From contig NC_092580.1 of the NCBI RefSeq assembly GCF_037975245.1, forward strand, positions 11,129,501-11,193,500: DNA of 64,000 bases, in the 5' to 3' direction. A program made the translations under genes and the position numbers. The notes below the pieces were generated by a model. The model was not told where the DNA came from. It made no database searches and saw nothing but the letters and a program-made list of their open reading frames with translations. Source of the stretch: Apostichopus japonicus. Taxonomy: Eukaryota > Echinodermata > Holothuroidea > Aspidochirotida > Stichopodidae. Positions 24,200-39,100 of this stretch are shown here, piece by piece. Numbering within the stretch: position 1 is the stretch's first letter; each line of letters starts with the position of its first letter.

Positions 24200-27100
24200 G
24201 TAAAACATTTTATTGTGGAGATGTACAGTTCATTTCATGGTTTGCAATGCAAAGTGGCTTACTGAATATGTATAACTTCTCTTTCAAAGTCCTTCAGTAT
24301 TAGCATTGTGCGGGATCCTAGAAGTCAAGTGAATCCAGGAATCCTAATCCCGGTATGGACTAGTCCTGATCACAGTGCAAAGTGTAAATAGTACCGGCCG
24401 AGAGAGGGAAAACTGGTTACTACATTCGTTGTGGTATCATTCCCGGGAACCCCTGACATAATAAAAATATCTACGTGTTACTATTTGAAATAAAGAAAGA
24501 AAACAAGTTTTTTTCTGGAGTCCGTGTTCTTAGCATGAATAACATTCTGATTAATTTACGTACTGGCCTAGGCCTATATATTCACGAATCAACTTTAACC
24601 AAATATCTAACGTTACTTGGGCTCAGCATGTTGCGGGACCTCAAAGTTATTCTGAAATTTTCGTTATTTATTCTTCCTTCAAACAATGATTGCGAAGGTT
24701 CCCATGCTTAAAATCTGAACACATGTAATTCACCTCATTTGATATACTAATTATAACGATGTAATTAAGTTTGAGCCAAAACCACAGGGAGTAAATCCAG
24801 CTTAAATCAATCTTCACCCGGAACTGTATATTTTTATAGCCTTGGGTGCGATACTGGTACACACAGTGCAGTACGATACTTGAGATTTGATGCTGTAATG
24901 GAATGGATTGGTTTATTATTACGGAGGGTTCCACGATGTCATTTATAGTTATCTTTGGCTTCTTTTTTCATTTTTAAGAACTTTATGTACGAAACATCGT
25001 CAAAAGATTAAACATCTTTCACCCTCCAATGTGGTTATATTGAACCATTTTAACCCATGTCAAAAGACTTTTAATCCTCCATTTCATATGATGTTTGGGA
25101 CAGTATTATGCCAAGTATGGTTGAATATCTAGTCAGCACCCTTTGGTGGTAGCATTTGTACAATACATTGGTTGGAAGTGAATACCAATCGTAACTGCAC
25201 CTAACTAGGCACCTAACTGCAACCCACTGTTCTTTCCCTTTTTCTGGCAAACTGTGTGATATTTGGATCATTTAAGTGTCATTTTTAGTCATTCTCTGTG
25301 ATTTCTTTCTCTGTGGGCTTTACAGAGCTTAAATCATTCCTGACATAGCTGACTTTTAATGAAGATCTATTTTGATTCTGCTTTAGGCTCTTTATGGAGA
25401 AACTCTGTCAGATGCTACCAAGGTCATGGTGCTGGGTGCTCTTCAAGAACTATCAGAGTCTCTTCTTATGGATAAAACAGGGTAATATTACAATTTTAGG
25501 AAGGGATGAATGAATGCATAACAGAACTAAATTTATGCACATGTATGGATATCATAAAAGTAATGAAGATAAAATATGTAGATAAAATGAAATAAAACAA
25601 ATCAGCTTAAGTGCATCACATAACTGCAGTGCAAAGCTAGCTAAATACAATTACCTCTAAATAAAACCCTTGTGTAGGCCATAGGCAATTATACTAAATT
25701 CATTATAGTCAGTTCTACAAAAGTATAGTAACTTAGATTGCTTTGAGTTTTCACACTAAGATTATAAGACCTGCAGTTGGAAAGCATACCATACATGGCA
25801 ATCTTCATATCGGACTAGTTAAATTAGCATCTCAAAATGTGACCAAGTTTTAAAGAAACTTTTATTCTTTGAAACCTTAATTTGAAAACATTTGCTACAA
25901 GGAAGAGTTGGTCTTGCCGCAAATGATACAACAGTAAGAATTAGACTTCTACCGTGATTCCTTTATGCCCGGTGGCTAGGCTCCAGTTTGTTTGTGTGTT
26001 ACGACAGTGTGGTAGGCCTAGGCTAAGTTATGGGCCCTGCTTTAAATATCAGATGAACCCTCAGAAAGCGCTAAACATAACTTGCAATCTCATTGTACAG
26101 TAGGAGTGTGTACAACCTACATGATAACATGATTTGTTAACAGTATAGAGTTAAGTACCAGTGCTGTGGCTGAGTGGATAAAGGTGGTGGCATCTGAAGC
26201 AATGAGGCTAAGCAATCTGGAGGTTCTGGGTTCAATACCGGCCTGGTCATAGTAAGGTGGGTTTTTCCATCCAAGAGCAATCTACGGTTTTCCCATCTGA
26301 AAGGACTTTCTAAATTGAAAAGATTCCAAATTTGAATGTTGAATGTTGAATTGGAAGCCACCCGACCTGTAAGTTGTAATCCATAAGCCCTTGCAGGTTT
26401 CTCCCACATTTCTGGTTGCTTAAGCGTCATTAAAATAACTGCTGATTATTATCATTATGATTATAGAAGTATAAGTGATTAGCCTATATTTTGTAGCACT
26501 GGCTGTAATGCATTTAGTGTAGTTGCCTGTGGCCTACCCAAAGGTTGTGTTGAGAATTAATGTGATTTGCCAAGTGATGCTCTAACATAGTTGTTTGTCT
26601 CATACATATATTGCCATGTATGGTATGCTTTCCAAATGGTTGTCTTATAATCTTGTGAAACACTCAAAAACAATCTAAGTTACCATACATTGTCCGCAGG
26701 GGCTGTATGCCTTTTAAAATGTTCTGAAAAACAGGTTTAAGTTCCAAATTATCTGTGATTCAAAATTTTGCATTCGCTCCATGCCCGATGAAGACAAAAT
26801 TGATCTTTCTCGGTGTTATAATAATATACCATTTCTTTTAATCGTCAATGACAGCTCAGTCAGTTTCTACATTATAATCATGGATAAAACAAAACAATAT
26901 TATTTTGTGTTCAAGTTTTTTGTCTTGTAAGAGATCCCGACAGTACAAGCTGCTTCAAGTGATTTCCTACTAGTGTCAAAGGTCAAGGGGGCATAGAATT
27001 GACATTTCAAGTCATCATGAACGGTCATATTCTTTTCTATCTCATTTTGCTCACTTTTTCTATATTTTTTTTTTATGTGGCATTTTTTTTCATGTTTTAT

Positions 27101-30100
27101 GTCTAATAGAGTCGAGCAAGCTGTTGGGACATTGATCGGATTTTTCCAGGAGGTTGCGATGAGCAAGGGATCCACCTTTCTCAAGTCACAGATTCTCGTG
27201 TGTATGACAACGATACTTCTGACGGGGGATCAGTTGGTATGCACCATGCTTTCTGTTTCGATTTGCCCCGTGTGTTTGTAGTGAATAAATGGATGAGAGA
27301 TGGTAACTTTTCATTTTGTCGCAACAATTGTAGGAAGCATTCCGGACTGGATTTTTCAATATCGTGACGTAAGATCTAACATGCGAAGCAACATCTGGTG
27401 TCCTTCATTCGGATGTGGAGGTCTTTATAACAGTAATTAAAGAGTGTATTGTGGTCAAGCGGTCAAGGCAATGGCCTAGCGACCTAAGGTTTGGAGGCTC
27501 TAGTCCTGACCAGATCATTTCGTTGTGTCCTTGGGCAAGGTACTTAATAATCACCATTGCCTCTCTTCTCCCAAGGTGTACAAATGGATCTGCAAGGTGA
27601 CTTGTAAATGTGGTTGTGTGGGTTTGTGGCTGCACCCTATGGGAAAATTCCCCAGGGGAAAGCCCCCAGGGGACAAATAGATGTTGTGCACTGTAGTGTA
27701 CTGCGAGGGACGGTTTGAATTGTGCACACTTTGGGTGTGTTGTTGTGACAAGTTACCAATGACCAGGAGTTAAGTGTTGTAAAGACTTGTGATATGACCA
27801 TTTCCTCGTACAAGACTGTAAACATTCAACTTTTCAATCGTTGGAAATGGAGCGAAAGTTTTTTTTCTTGCATTTCTGAATTTTGAGGTAAACTGTCAAA
27901 ATTAAGTTTCCTAACACTTCAAGATTTTTACCTTTTTGTCGGCAATTTAGTAGTCAGTATACATGGTAACATTTTAAAACTTTGACGCAGAAGATTGGTA
28001 TCAATAGATATTTTTTTGTCACTGGAATGTCCCTTTTGTGAGATCGGAATGTGCATTCTTTCGAAGAAAGGAAAGTCGTTCTTATTGCTGTTGTCGTAAT
28101 GTCCGATTCTCACTGTCCGATTGACAGTTTCTAAACTTGACATCATATTATTGCAGAATCACACAGAAACTAAAAAATTCCATATACTTAATGTTATTAG
28201 TATTGTCCTTGTTGTTGTTGTTGTTGTTGCTGTTATCGTAATTAATATTACGATTATTTCATAATTTTTGTTCCACAGAGGGATCAACAGAGTCTTTTCC
28301 TGGATGTCACAAACCTGTTGTTTGATATTATCTCTAAGGTTAACCAAGGAACTGATCGAGCCCTCAGAGAGACTGCCTGCCAGTGCTTGGAAGAGATTGA
28401 AAACAACTACCCAGTATGTTGTCATAGTTCCATATTTTCAGCAAATCTTGCTTGCATTAGCATAAGGGAAACATTTTGTTTAAGAGAGAGAAAGGATAAA
28501 TGGGGGAGGGGGGGGGTGGAGGGAGAGGACTTTGCCTCTTTACCAGAAAACTATGATATTGGCTAGTAGACAAAGCTAAATGTTTGCACCTTGTTGGGGA
28601 AGTTTACAATCCTTTGGCTGCAGTTATCCAGCCCCCCGACCCCCACCTTCTTGAATGCCTTCTTGAATGTTCTCCGGTTATGGGTATGTACGCTTGTAGG
28701 TTGTCCTTCTGACGAATTGGATTTTGTCAAACCAATGTCAATGGAGTGTTAGCTAATGAGGTGCCTTCCAATCATAAGGTCCCCAGTTCGAGTCACTCCA
28801 AGATTATTGTATGTCATCCAGTTACTGAGTTGTTGACAATTGATAATTCATAATCATGGACATTAAATATGAATCTAAGAGACTGACGTCGGTCAGCTGG
28901 CGGCTTTGTTAAGCCAATGAGGCTTCTTCGCGAGATCCTGCTTGCAGGAGGATCTAAAATACAATACAATGACATACATTGAAATACCATAACAAACCAT
29001 ATCATGAGCCTAGCAGAAGAAAAAAATAGGAACAGATACCCCCCCGGAAAAAATACAACGTAATTGACTGCATTGCAATACCCATGGATAGAAATGCTGA
29101 AAAGTTTTTGTGTGGAAAATATGAGAAATTTGAGTTCTGTTAGAAAGCAAAACCATGAATATAAGTGCCATGATAACAACACAACTGCTTGTAGTGGTTT
29201 TCAAAAGTATCTTCTTCTTCTTCCCTGCCCCCCCCCTTCCCCCTCCCCCATCTTTCTCTCATCTCTTCTCTCTCTCAAACAAAATGTTTCACTTATGCTA
29301 ATGCAAGCAAGTGTCTCCTTGAGTAATGATTGTATTAACAGATGTTAGCATTGCTCCACATCTATAATAGGACTATTGCAATAAAAGGTGGGTCCCATCA
29401 GTTCAAATCTTACATATACTAAGCCTGTTTTTTGTTTGTTTTTCATCTTCTTTTTCTTCTTATTCTTCTTCTTTGTCTGTTTCTTCAGGGTGTTTTGATG
29501 CACAAGCTGGACCATTTCTATGCAATGTGTCAGTTGGAGAATACACACGTCAGACAAACCTACGTGGGCCTCTTCAACAGGGTTCTCAGAAATGCGGTCA
29601 GAGTTAAATGTCAACAGGCCTCAGTGTCAAAAGATGATATCTCTGATCTCCTCCTTACCAGGAAAGAGCCCTTGAAGCCATTAATGTTACCAGATGCGAT
29701 ACCACCCGCGATGTTTCAACTTCAGAGTAGAGTGAGTCATTTAAGCCGCAGCTATAGATTACAGGCGGCTTTAAATGTAACAACTATCTTGATTGAACAA
29801 GGGGGGGGGGGGCCTCTTTAGGTCTATTGGAGGCAGTTGAGGACAAATGTGTAATTTACCAAAAACTAAAGGGAGGGAAGAGAAGAGAAAACCAAACCAA
29901 ACAAATTGAAAAAGTGTGGATATATTCAAGATACTTACCATTGGCGAATAGATGGGTACAAGTGCCATGGTGAACTTGTAACAAGTTTAAAACGTATAGA
30001 CTAATCTTTGTTAACAAATAATATCAATGGGGGATTAACTGTATGAACTGGTTTGTTATTTACACATGCTATATATGCGTGTGGTGGTTCTCGACGAAAC

Positions 30101-33100
30101 CGCACGTGGCATTTTTCTTTCATTTGGAAAATTTCAGTCAAAATGTGATTTCGCCACATATAATGTGGGATGGATTTTTGAGGACTGTTGAGTTTGAGAA
30201 AGGTGGTACTCATTTATTCATTCCTTGTTCAATTAAAAGTCTTTTGAACGTCAGTCATGACAGCCTTGGTGAGGTTCAACTCCCAACAGGCAATTCCTAA
30301 TGTACGGTATGTTTTGGTACGGTATGGTATAGTATGGGTGGTATGATATATTATAGCATTGTATAGTATACTATAGCATATATTAAAGTAGTGGTAGTAA
30401 TAGAACACATAGAAATTACCTGATGAACCTTTTTAAGCAAGTTGAAACCTGTATATGCAAAGTTTTTGCCTATTTTTAAATCTATGATTTTGTGTAAGAA
30501 GAGCACTTCTTAGAGCTGATATGATAAGGACCAAACTCACAGTTGGCGATTTTTTATCACATTGGCAAAAACAGTTTCATCAAGGTAGCATGAAACTGCG
30601 GTGGTGGTTTGGGCTTCACTGTGACATACGTTTGTCAATTTGAAAAATTGAAAAAGAAATGTTTAATGTCAGAAAACAATACTTTAGAAGTAGCTATAAC
30701 ATCTCATGAAATGATTCTCTGGGCATCTTGCTACATGACATTGGTCAAACTTGGCAAGGTGTACAAAATTTCAAGAAGACTTGAAACAAGTTTGCTCAAA
30801 TGCAATACTATAATTTTGTGCAGAGAGTTTTTACCAAGTTGCTTTAGTCATGCAAGAGTTTTTTTTTGTGTGTGGGGGGGGGGGTCCATATGGAAATGTC
30901 TTTGACATGAAAATTGCTACCTGTGTGAAACTCACTCTTAATTTGCCCAAAAGTTTCAGTTTTACATGAAATCTCTTCTTCCCTCAGAGTCCGAACGAAC
31001 GAATCTCTCTTCCGTCAGATGTTGATACTAGCGAACTACAAGCAGCTGTCATGAAGTCCATGGATAACCTTCTAGAGATGTCCGAACCAGATGCCGTCAA
31101 AGCAATTCAAGAATTGTCATGCATATGCAACATATGTAATTTGCCTATCCAGGTGAGATTTGCATAATTTTGCCCATCGTGAAATTTATAACTCGTTCCA
31201 ACACAGTGTCACTGCTCCCTTTTTTTTTTATCAAATACAAAGCAGATTACACTCTGTCAATATAGGAGATCAATATACATCAGGTTTCTCCACACTTTTG
31301 TACCTATCACGTTCTCTTCTTAAAATTGATCCCTGTCAAGACTTACGTTTTGGCACGATTGCTTGACTCACTCCCCAGTCGTAGGAGATGCCTGACTAGC
31401 CAGTCTCCCCAGTCGGCCACCAGAGGACAGTCCTTCAACGACAGCTCGTCCCGGCCTCTCATATATATCTTGAATATTCTCATAAGTGCTGAAGTGCATT
31501 TCCTGAAGATATTGATTAAGTCACCAGGACTCACTTTAAACCACGAGTCCCTTGGACTATATCTTCCCGCAGAATTATAAAACTCGTACAGAATTTTCCT
31601 GTACGACAGCGAGGCTCTACGACTGGGAGTCAAGTGATTCAGACTACTGGCATTACTGCCTACCTACACCCTGTTCTAATTCCTTGCTCTTGTTATTCCT
31701 CAAATGGTATTTTAAGCACTACTTTATACCCTAATAAGATAATGTAACCCTAGTGCAGGTTCCCACCGACAATGACCTGTGTGAATAAATGTTTCACTGT
31801 TTATGCCTTGTAGCTTTCTGACAGTAAAAAAAAAATATTCCATAATATGTGTCTGCCAAGAATTATGGAAAACATGCTTACAGAGACCTATGCGAGTAAC
31901 TGAATTTATTCTTTCTGATTTTCAAAACTTACTTGCATGATGAAATTTGTGTTCTCAGTTTCAAGTGTTCAAAATAACAGTAAAAATATTTTATTTTTGA
32001 TCTGATTTTTTCCATTTCACAGACCAGTGTTTACACATGTACTTTAAAAGATTACTTCTTGAGTAGAAAAAAAATTATGTTGTCAGTTTCAGGTGTTCAA
32101 AATAACAGTGCAAATTATCAGGTTTTGAACTTAACTTTTCAGTTTCATGTATCTCATTTTTACACATACTTTAACACACTACTCCTTGATAAAAGCTACC
32201 AATTTTTTTTATGGGTGGTAATTTACTCTTTGTGTTGAAGTTTTAAAAATTTGCTTTTACATACTTGACCAATTAAATAAACTTGGAAAGATAAGGTAGC
32301 TGAAAAATGTAGCCTGTTAACTTTAAAAACCGACTAACTTTAGAATTACGAAGGATGAAACTTAGGGCAATTTTTTTTTTCTATAAATGGTTCATAAATG
32401 AAACAATAGTTTATTACATTTCTTTTGTGGAACAGATTGAATTCAACGGTCATTAACTCTCTAATTGTGAGCAGTTGTGGCAGACAGTTGTATCTACTTA
32501 GGTCTCATTTGATTGAGGAACTCTGCAAATCTTTTTATGATTCTTGGCTTAGAATGAAGCATACTATCAGCCCCAATATTAAAATACAGTTTTGATATTA
32601 ATAATGTTATTTTATTTTTTTGCCATGTTTTGAAATATTTTTCTTTGAATATATTTTATTTTCCCAGATCTTTCAAGATATGCAAAGAAATCTAACAACG
32701 AGCCTTAGCCTACCACTCTTTCATGTACACTTGTATTTAATGGTAAGTCTACATCTACAGGAAATATATAAAGGAAATATATAAACTATATATAAAGGAA
32801 ATATATAAAGGAAATATATAATGGAAATATATAAACTACAGGAAATATATAAAGAGTTGGACTTTATATATTTCCCGATCCTTCGTTAAGCAGAATCTCA
32901 ACGTAGCCAATGGTGTCTTTGGTCTTTCAAAATGTTGCTTTAATTAAAAATTTCCAAAGATTTTAATACATCTGTTACGACAGTAACACGAGAAGAAGTG
33001 AAGACAGAAATACTGTCCGAAATACTGTAGAAATACTGTCCGTGTGAAATTGTACTTTTTAAGCATCAACCTTTGCTTGGTATGTTGGCAAATGTTTGTA

Positions 33101-36100
33101 TTTAAGTAAGAGACTCGATATCAAGTTGCATATGATCCGTAACGTTCGACTTAAGCATATCGAATGACATCGAGTCTTAAACCTTGTCGACGCCAAGTCC
33201 ATTTCAACAATATTTTATCAGATTTGGTTACAAAATGTCAAATGTAATAATTGGCACAACCACCAGTTTTGGTACTTGGATTTGGGGTTGGATGGGGGGG
33301 GGGGGGGGAGCTGAGATGTTATATCATCCAGTAGGAGGTCTTTGAGAAATTTTGATAAAAATTGAGGGTGGTAAGATGCAAAATTGTGATAATGGTTTGT
33401 AAAACTTTGAAGCGATGTTGAATAATTTTTGGACTGTTTAGGTTGTACCGCTACAAACATGTTATATGTTTATGTACTGTACGCTAGGATATTCTATGTA
33501 ATATTCTGTCTGCCAGAGCTCCACAGAGCCCTTGCGGAGCCTTTGACCTCACCGACCCCCGACCTGAAATTTTCATGAGTTCATAAAACCCAGGTTGAGA
33601 AAAATGGATTGTACAGAACCATCTTTCAAAGTTATCCGTACGTAAGAATGTCACCAAAAAAACTGCCACAAAATGGAATTCTAATGTAAAGACTAACCCC
33701 TGTGCTTGTAAATCCACCTCAGTAAGATATTATATCATTTAATGGTTTCATGTTTTGCTTTTTGATCTTAGAAACATTACTTCTCAGAATCGGTTGAAGC
33801 AGTGAATCTAGAAAGTGTCACACGACATATTTGCCACCCCGCTCTCAGTCTGGGACATCGTCTCTTCTGCCTCCATTTCTGTATGGACATCTCACACCAG
33901 GTGAAATTTATTATGATTATTATTATTATAATCCATTATCCCACCTCCGTCCTCTGTCCTCCTTCCTCCTCCTCCTCCTCCTCCTCCTCCTCCTCCTCCT
34001 CCTCCTCCTCCTCCTCCTCCTCCTCCTCCTCCTCCTCCTCCTCCTCGGGTAACACGATAATTCAACATAATCTATTTTTGTTGTTGTCCATCTTTTGTAG
34101 GCTTAGCGACAGTCGTATATCCCTCACACACACCCCCCACGTCTTGGATAATGCAAATAGATATCAGTTAAAACTTCTAAATAAGTAAAAAAAAAATCTT
34201 TCTTTGTTTTCTTGAGCAAGTTTAGCACACTGAGGCTTGCCTGTAAATCAGTTTAGAATATTAGTGAACCCTCTGTCCATTCTGAAGTGAATATGTTCCA
34301 CTTAAAGAGATATAGAAAACAGTAAATGTATATGCAAAGTTTTAGACAGAAACCCTACTCTCTTCCCCCCCCCACCCCTACCCCTCCCCTCTCTCAAACC
34401 TCTTTAGTTATATACAACTGCTTCTCTCTCACGTTTCAGATCCGTCTTGAGGACGAGGATTCTGCATTATTTAAGCCAACCATCTTTGACAGTCTGGATG
34501 AGACTTTAACTAAATTAAAATTTGTCATCAAACTTTCTCCCGATGGTAAGTACAGTTCTCTCCCTCACATATTTACAACAGACCATTTTAAGAAAATAAA
34601 GATCTCAAAAGTGAAAGATACAAAGCTATGAGAAATGAACAGAAATAGGAAAAGATTGTTAAGGAGTTAGACTGTGCTTTTAAGGGGTTAGAATGTGCTG
34701 TAAAGGAGTTAGAATGTGCTGTAAGGAGTAAGAATGTGCTGTAAGGAGTTAGAATGTGCTGTTAGGAGTTAGAATGTGCTGTTAATGGGTGAGAATGTGC
34801 TTTGAAGGAGTTAGAATGTGCTGTTAATGGGTGAGAATGTGCTGTTAGGAGTTAGAATGTGCTGTTAAGGAGTTAGAATGTGCTGTTAAGGAGTTAGAAT
34901 GTGCTGTTAATGAGTTAGAATGTGCTGTTAAGGAGTTACAATGTGCTGTTGAGGAGTTAGAATGTGCTGTTAAGGAGTAAGAATGTGCTGTAAGGAGTTA
35001 GAATGTGCTGTTAAGGAGTTAGAATGTGCTGTAAAAGGGGTTAGAATGTCCTTTTATAAAAAGGAGGGGAAAAAAGGGTTGTGTTAAACAAAACTGTTTA
35101 TAGAAAGCACTGGTAAAAATAAATTGATAATTCGATTGGAAAAGATAAAAAGAAAACAGCTTCACAAGATTATTAATGATTTCTTGTAGCTGGTGGGGAA
35201 GCAGACTATAGCCATGCAATGTTAATATAAATGAAACACAAAAGATTATTCACAGAGAGCAATGTTTCCCCCTGTAAGCCCTGATGGTATTGTGTGGGCG
35301 GACTGGGGCATAACTTACTAACAGCTGCATGATCCAATCAGCAGAACTGGGGTTTTGAAGAAGTGGCACATCTTGGCACTTACAAATTAAAAGTAGCACC
35401 CTTTTTTGTGACCAAAAGCAAAGCAACACCTTCAGCACCACAACCTGGTGGCACCTTCAGCACCACATCCTGGTGGCACCTTCGGTGTCCCGAGTGGCAC
35501 TCTGACTCCAAGTTAGTAAGACAGTAGATCAATTTTACCTGTGATGCTATAGTTTTCAGGAAAGTAACCATTTTATATTCAGTGTTTGCAGAGAGAAGAA
35601 GACATTTAAAGGTCTGTTCTTCCCTCTCGTTGCAGGACTCACGTCCAACGCGCTACTTTCATATCTGGAGCCACTGATGACATCAGTGAAGAATGGAGCC
35701 ATCGGTAAGGGAGCAGTGGCGTGCTTCCGAGGTCTTTTCCACATCTATGCGAACGATCAGTCAGAAGATTTGAACAGTGCCATATCCGAGTAAGATTTCA
35801 ATGATTTGAGTGTTAGTTTAAAAAGTGATATTCTGGCTGCCGAAGTTACTTGCCTAGTTAAAATATTTGCAGAAACCACTTCCTCATAGCAAAGTTGTAA
35901 AGATGGTGAACATTTTATAAGATGGTGAATTTTGCAAATTTTGTTGTCATTTTGTGATTGCATCTGGCAACAGAGGAGTGAATGATGTCATCATGGCAAA
36001 TTCAACTGACGAAAAACAACTTTTGTTCATCTCCATAATATTTAACTCAGTATTAATTTCACAGAGGGATAACATAAACAATATACTGCACTAAACCACA

Positions 36101-39100
36101 AGTCCCACTTAAACATATCCCCTTTCAAGTGACCAGCAAAATGCATTACCACTTAAACAGCTTTGACTGCAAGACACAATAATTATAGGATAAATAACAA
36201 CTTCTCTACAAGGTATAACTTGGCAAACAATTAGCCTCCCCAAGCTAAACTGAGCTTAAGGAAGTCTGAAGCAAAAATACATGTCTAACAATATATTCTC
36301 ACCGAGACAAGTTCCCCTTCTCCACTCAAGCCCAGAAACAGCGAATTTAATCTCCTTAGTTCCTTAAAACCAGCTTAAACACAAACATCTCAAATTCATC
36401 GAGACTAAAGATCAGTTACACGATAAAACTGCGTTTCACAAAATGGCTAATTAATTGCAACCCAGAATCTAGAAGAGGGCGCTAAACACAAACAGAAAGT
36501 CAAACAAGACCCTAAATTTTGGACTCAACATTCATAATACAGAGAACCTTGACAGCTATAAAGCAAAATATTTCCAAATGTATCAGGTTTCAAAGATTAA
36601 TGAAAACAAACAAGTCTATAATATAGGAATAATAAAGCGTTTGGCCTAATATGACATCACAGACCATCTACTGGAGTTCACTGCAGCAAAGAATCCAGGG
36701 TTGAACAAGCCAGAATAGGTTCAACCATATCTTGAGTTAGTAATAAGAGATTGAGATGGGATTTTACAACTAACATTTTAGAATATATTTGTCCTATCTG
36801 TATAAGTGTAACACTGTCTACCAGTGGCATATCCCTTTTAATACGAAGTATAATGTTCAGTAGAGGATCGCTTGTGTAAACCTTGTACATTTAATATCAC
36901 AAGAAGGGTTCACAGGAATTCCATGTTATCAGGTGGTTTTAGAATAGGACTAGTACGGTAATAGGTCAATGATCCAAAGGTCAAATTCGTATAACCATCT
37001 GAACGCAGGATCTTGAGAAAAGTAAACACAACAGCTTTTATTTACATGTCAATTTTTCATACTGAGTGCAGTTGGTCTACTTTATTTTGGTGGGGGGTCA
37101 AAGTTCTCTTCAGGTCAACAGAGGTCAAAGATGAATAAACCTTGACAACTGGATCAGTCAACAGGCATGGCATGCATGAAACTCGTATTTAATCATTATT
37201 ATCGTGCATAAATGAGTCAAAACTAATTTCAGAGCATCAGTCATGCAGGCCGGACAATGTCTTATAATGGAACCATCTCGTTATTTTCTAGCTGCAGGGA
37301 GATTCGGGTGAATGTGTCCTATTCTGACTGCTGTTACATAAAAGGTTATCAGTAGTTATAAATGTCATCATTTAAACAAAAATTCTGTTTTCTTGTTTTG
37401 AAATGAATGTTTCCAATTTTTTATTTTTTTTTGGTAAATTATTATTCTACCGACAGTTTTGTAGTGGAGGAGGCAGTATCACAACATCCTCATTTTGCTG
37501 ACCACGCCCTCAATTTCATCTCCTGTGTAAGTGAGGAACTACCAGACAGGTAATGATCATAAATATACACTAAAAAAAGACAGGAAGCATTTTAGTGGAA
37601 GCGTTTAAGGGGTGCCGTCAAAATGTTAAGAAATTTTTTTGTGATATAGGAGCAATTTCAACAAAGTAAATTCATTATCTAATCAGTGAGGAAATTCAAT
37701 ATTGCGCTGCAAAATATGAAAATGATTACTTGTCATCAATTTAAACGATTTGCAGCAAAATGATAAATTCATCATTGTATTAAGTCTCGTAAAATCAAGA
37801 TTTTGCAACAAAAATGATTTTAATTACGCTTCCATCAAATTGTCATCATTTCAACATTTTGCAGCCAAATGGTGAATTTACAGCAACGTTGCAAAAAAGA
37901 AAAGAAAAAAGAACTTAACACTTTTGTGGCTCCTTAACCTTCCCATAATGATTAGTGAGACAATTACTTGTTGAAAAACCGAGATGTGTTTGCTCAAAAT
38001 GGGTGTCCAAATTCATCATAAATGGGGAGGAGGCGGGAGGGCGGAGGGAGAGGGCGGATGGCATCATGGGTATTGAGTGACATTTTATAGGATTCCAGGT
38101 TACTGCCATGTTTCCAAAGTGGAAATGGAGAATACTTAAATAAGTCTCTTTTTTTTCTTGGCTATTAACTAACTGTCATCTCTTTTGGCATAAAATGGAT
38201 CTTGATAATTAGACCGTTCAAGGTTAAAGGATGGATCTCTTGTTGATGTAAATTTGGAAGAGGTAAATGCTGAGAACTTGTGTTTTGAAATCTTTCTCAT
38301 TTTATCGATTTTTATTTCTCCGTCCTATTGCAGTAAGTTTCCATCCCATCTGCTTCAATCGTTGACCAACTTCATAGCCCAAGTGTCCCCCAAGAAATCT
38401 CTGGAGAATCTAGAACACTTTTTAAAAATATTCAATGCTGCCGCTATGGAGGAATCTATTCAACTCAAGGTTTGTGTTACTAACTTTCAAGAGAACAAAA
38501 AAGGAAAAATTCAATTACTTTTATAATCTATGAACTTAGGAGAAGAGTAAAACTGGAAGAGGCTTACTTCACAAAGATTTTTTGATGACCAAGCTAAGTA
38601 CAATCATGCTACTGTATTTCTACAAATTTTAGTGGCCTAAAAGTTCTTCGATTCCATATTATTATGTATAAAACATGTTATTGTTTGGCTTATGTTTGGA
38701 AAGCTTGTCATAGTATTAACAGGGAATATTTTATCCTATATCACATGGTAAAGTGTGATGCAAAATGGTCAAATTGCTATACAAATGCTTTATAGATGCA
38801 TAGTGGGTTTTTTAATACACAGAAACAATGTGCCCATTTTTTTATGTATATTTATATTTTTATGTTCTTTATGGTGGTTTACAACCCTGTCTTATATCAT
38901 TTTTTTACTTTTATTGCTGTTGTTATTACTTTTAGGTTTTCTTAAGTTTGGTAATTTTATATTCCAGGTATTGGTTCTTTTGTACAGTGCTCTTTAGCAT
39001 GTTTTATTTCATGAATAACAGCACTTTAATATATGGTATTTATTTATATTACTATATTATTATTTTATTGTATAGTATTTTGAAAGAGGCAAAATTCAGA

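Noticed and set aside
26161-26245. Possible functional tRNA gene
   Set aside because: The box A/box B head cannot form a clean acceptor stem and continues into a SINE body with an ATT-type tail. The heads at 9978 and 27447 are rejected as tRNAs for the same reason.
33802-34188. Open frame with a long serine (or leucine) run
   Set aside because: The run is the (TCC)n microsatellite in AP5B1 intron 8; only 33772-33900 is coding, in the exon frame.
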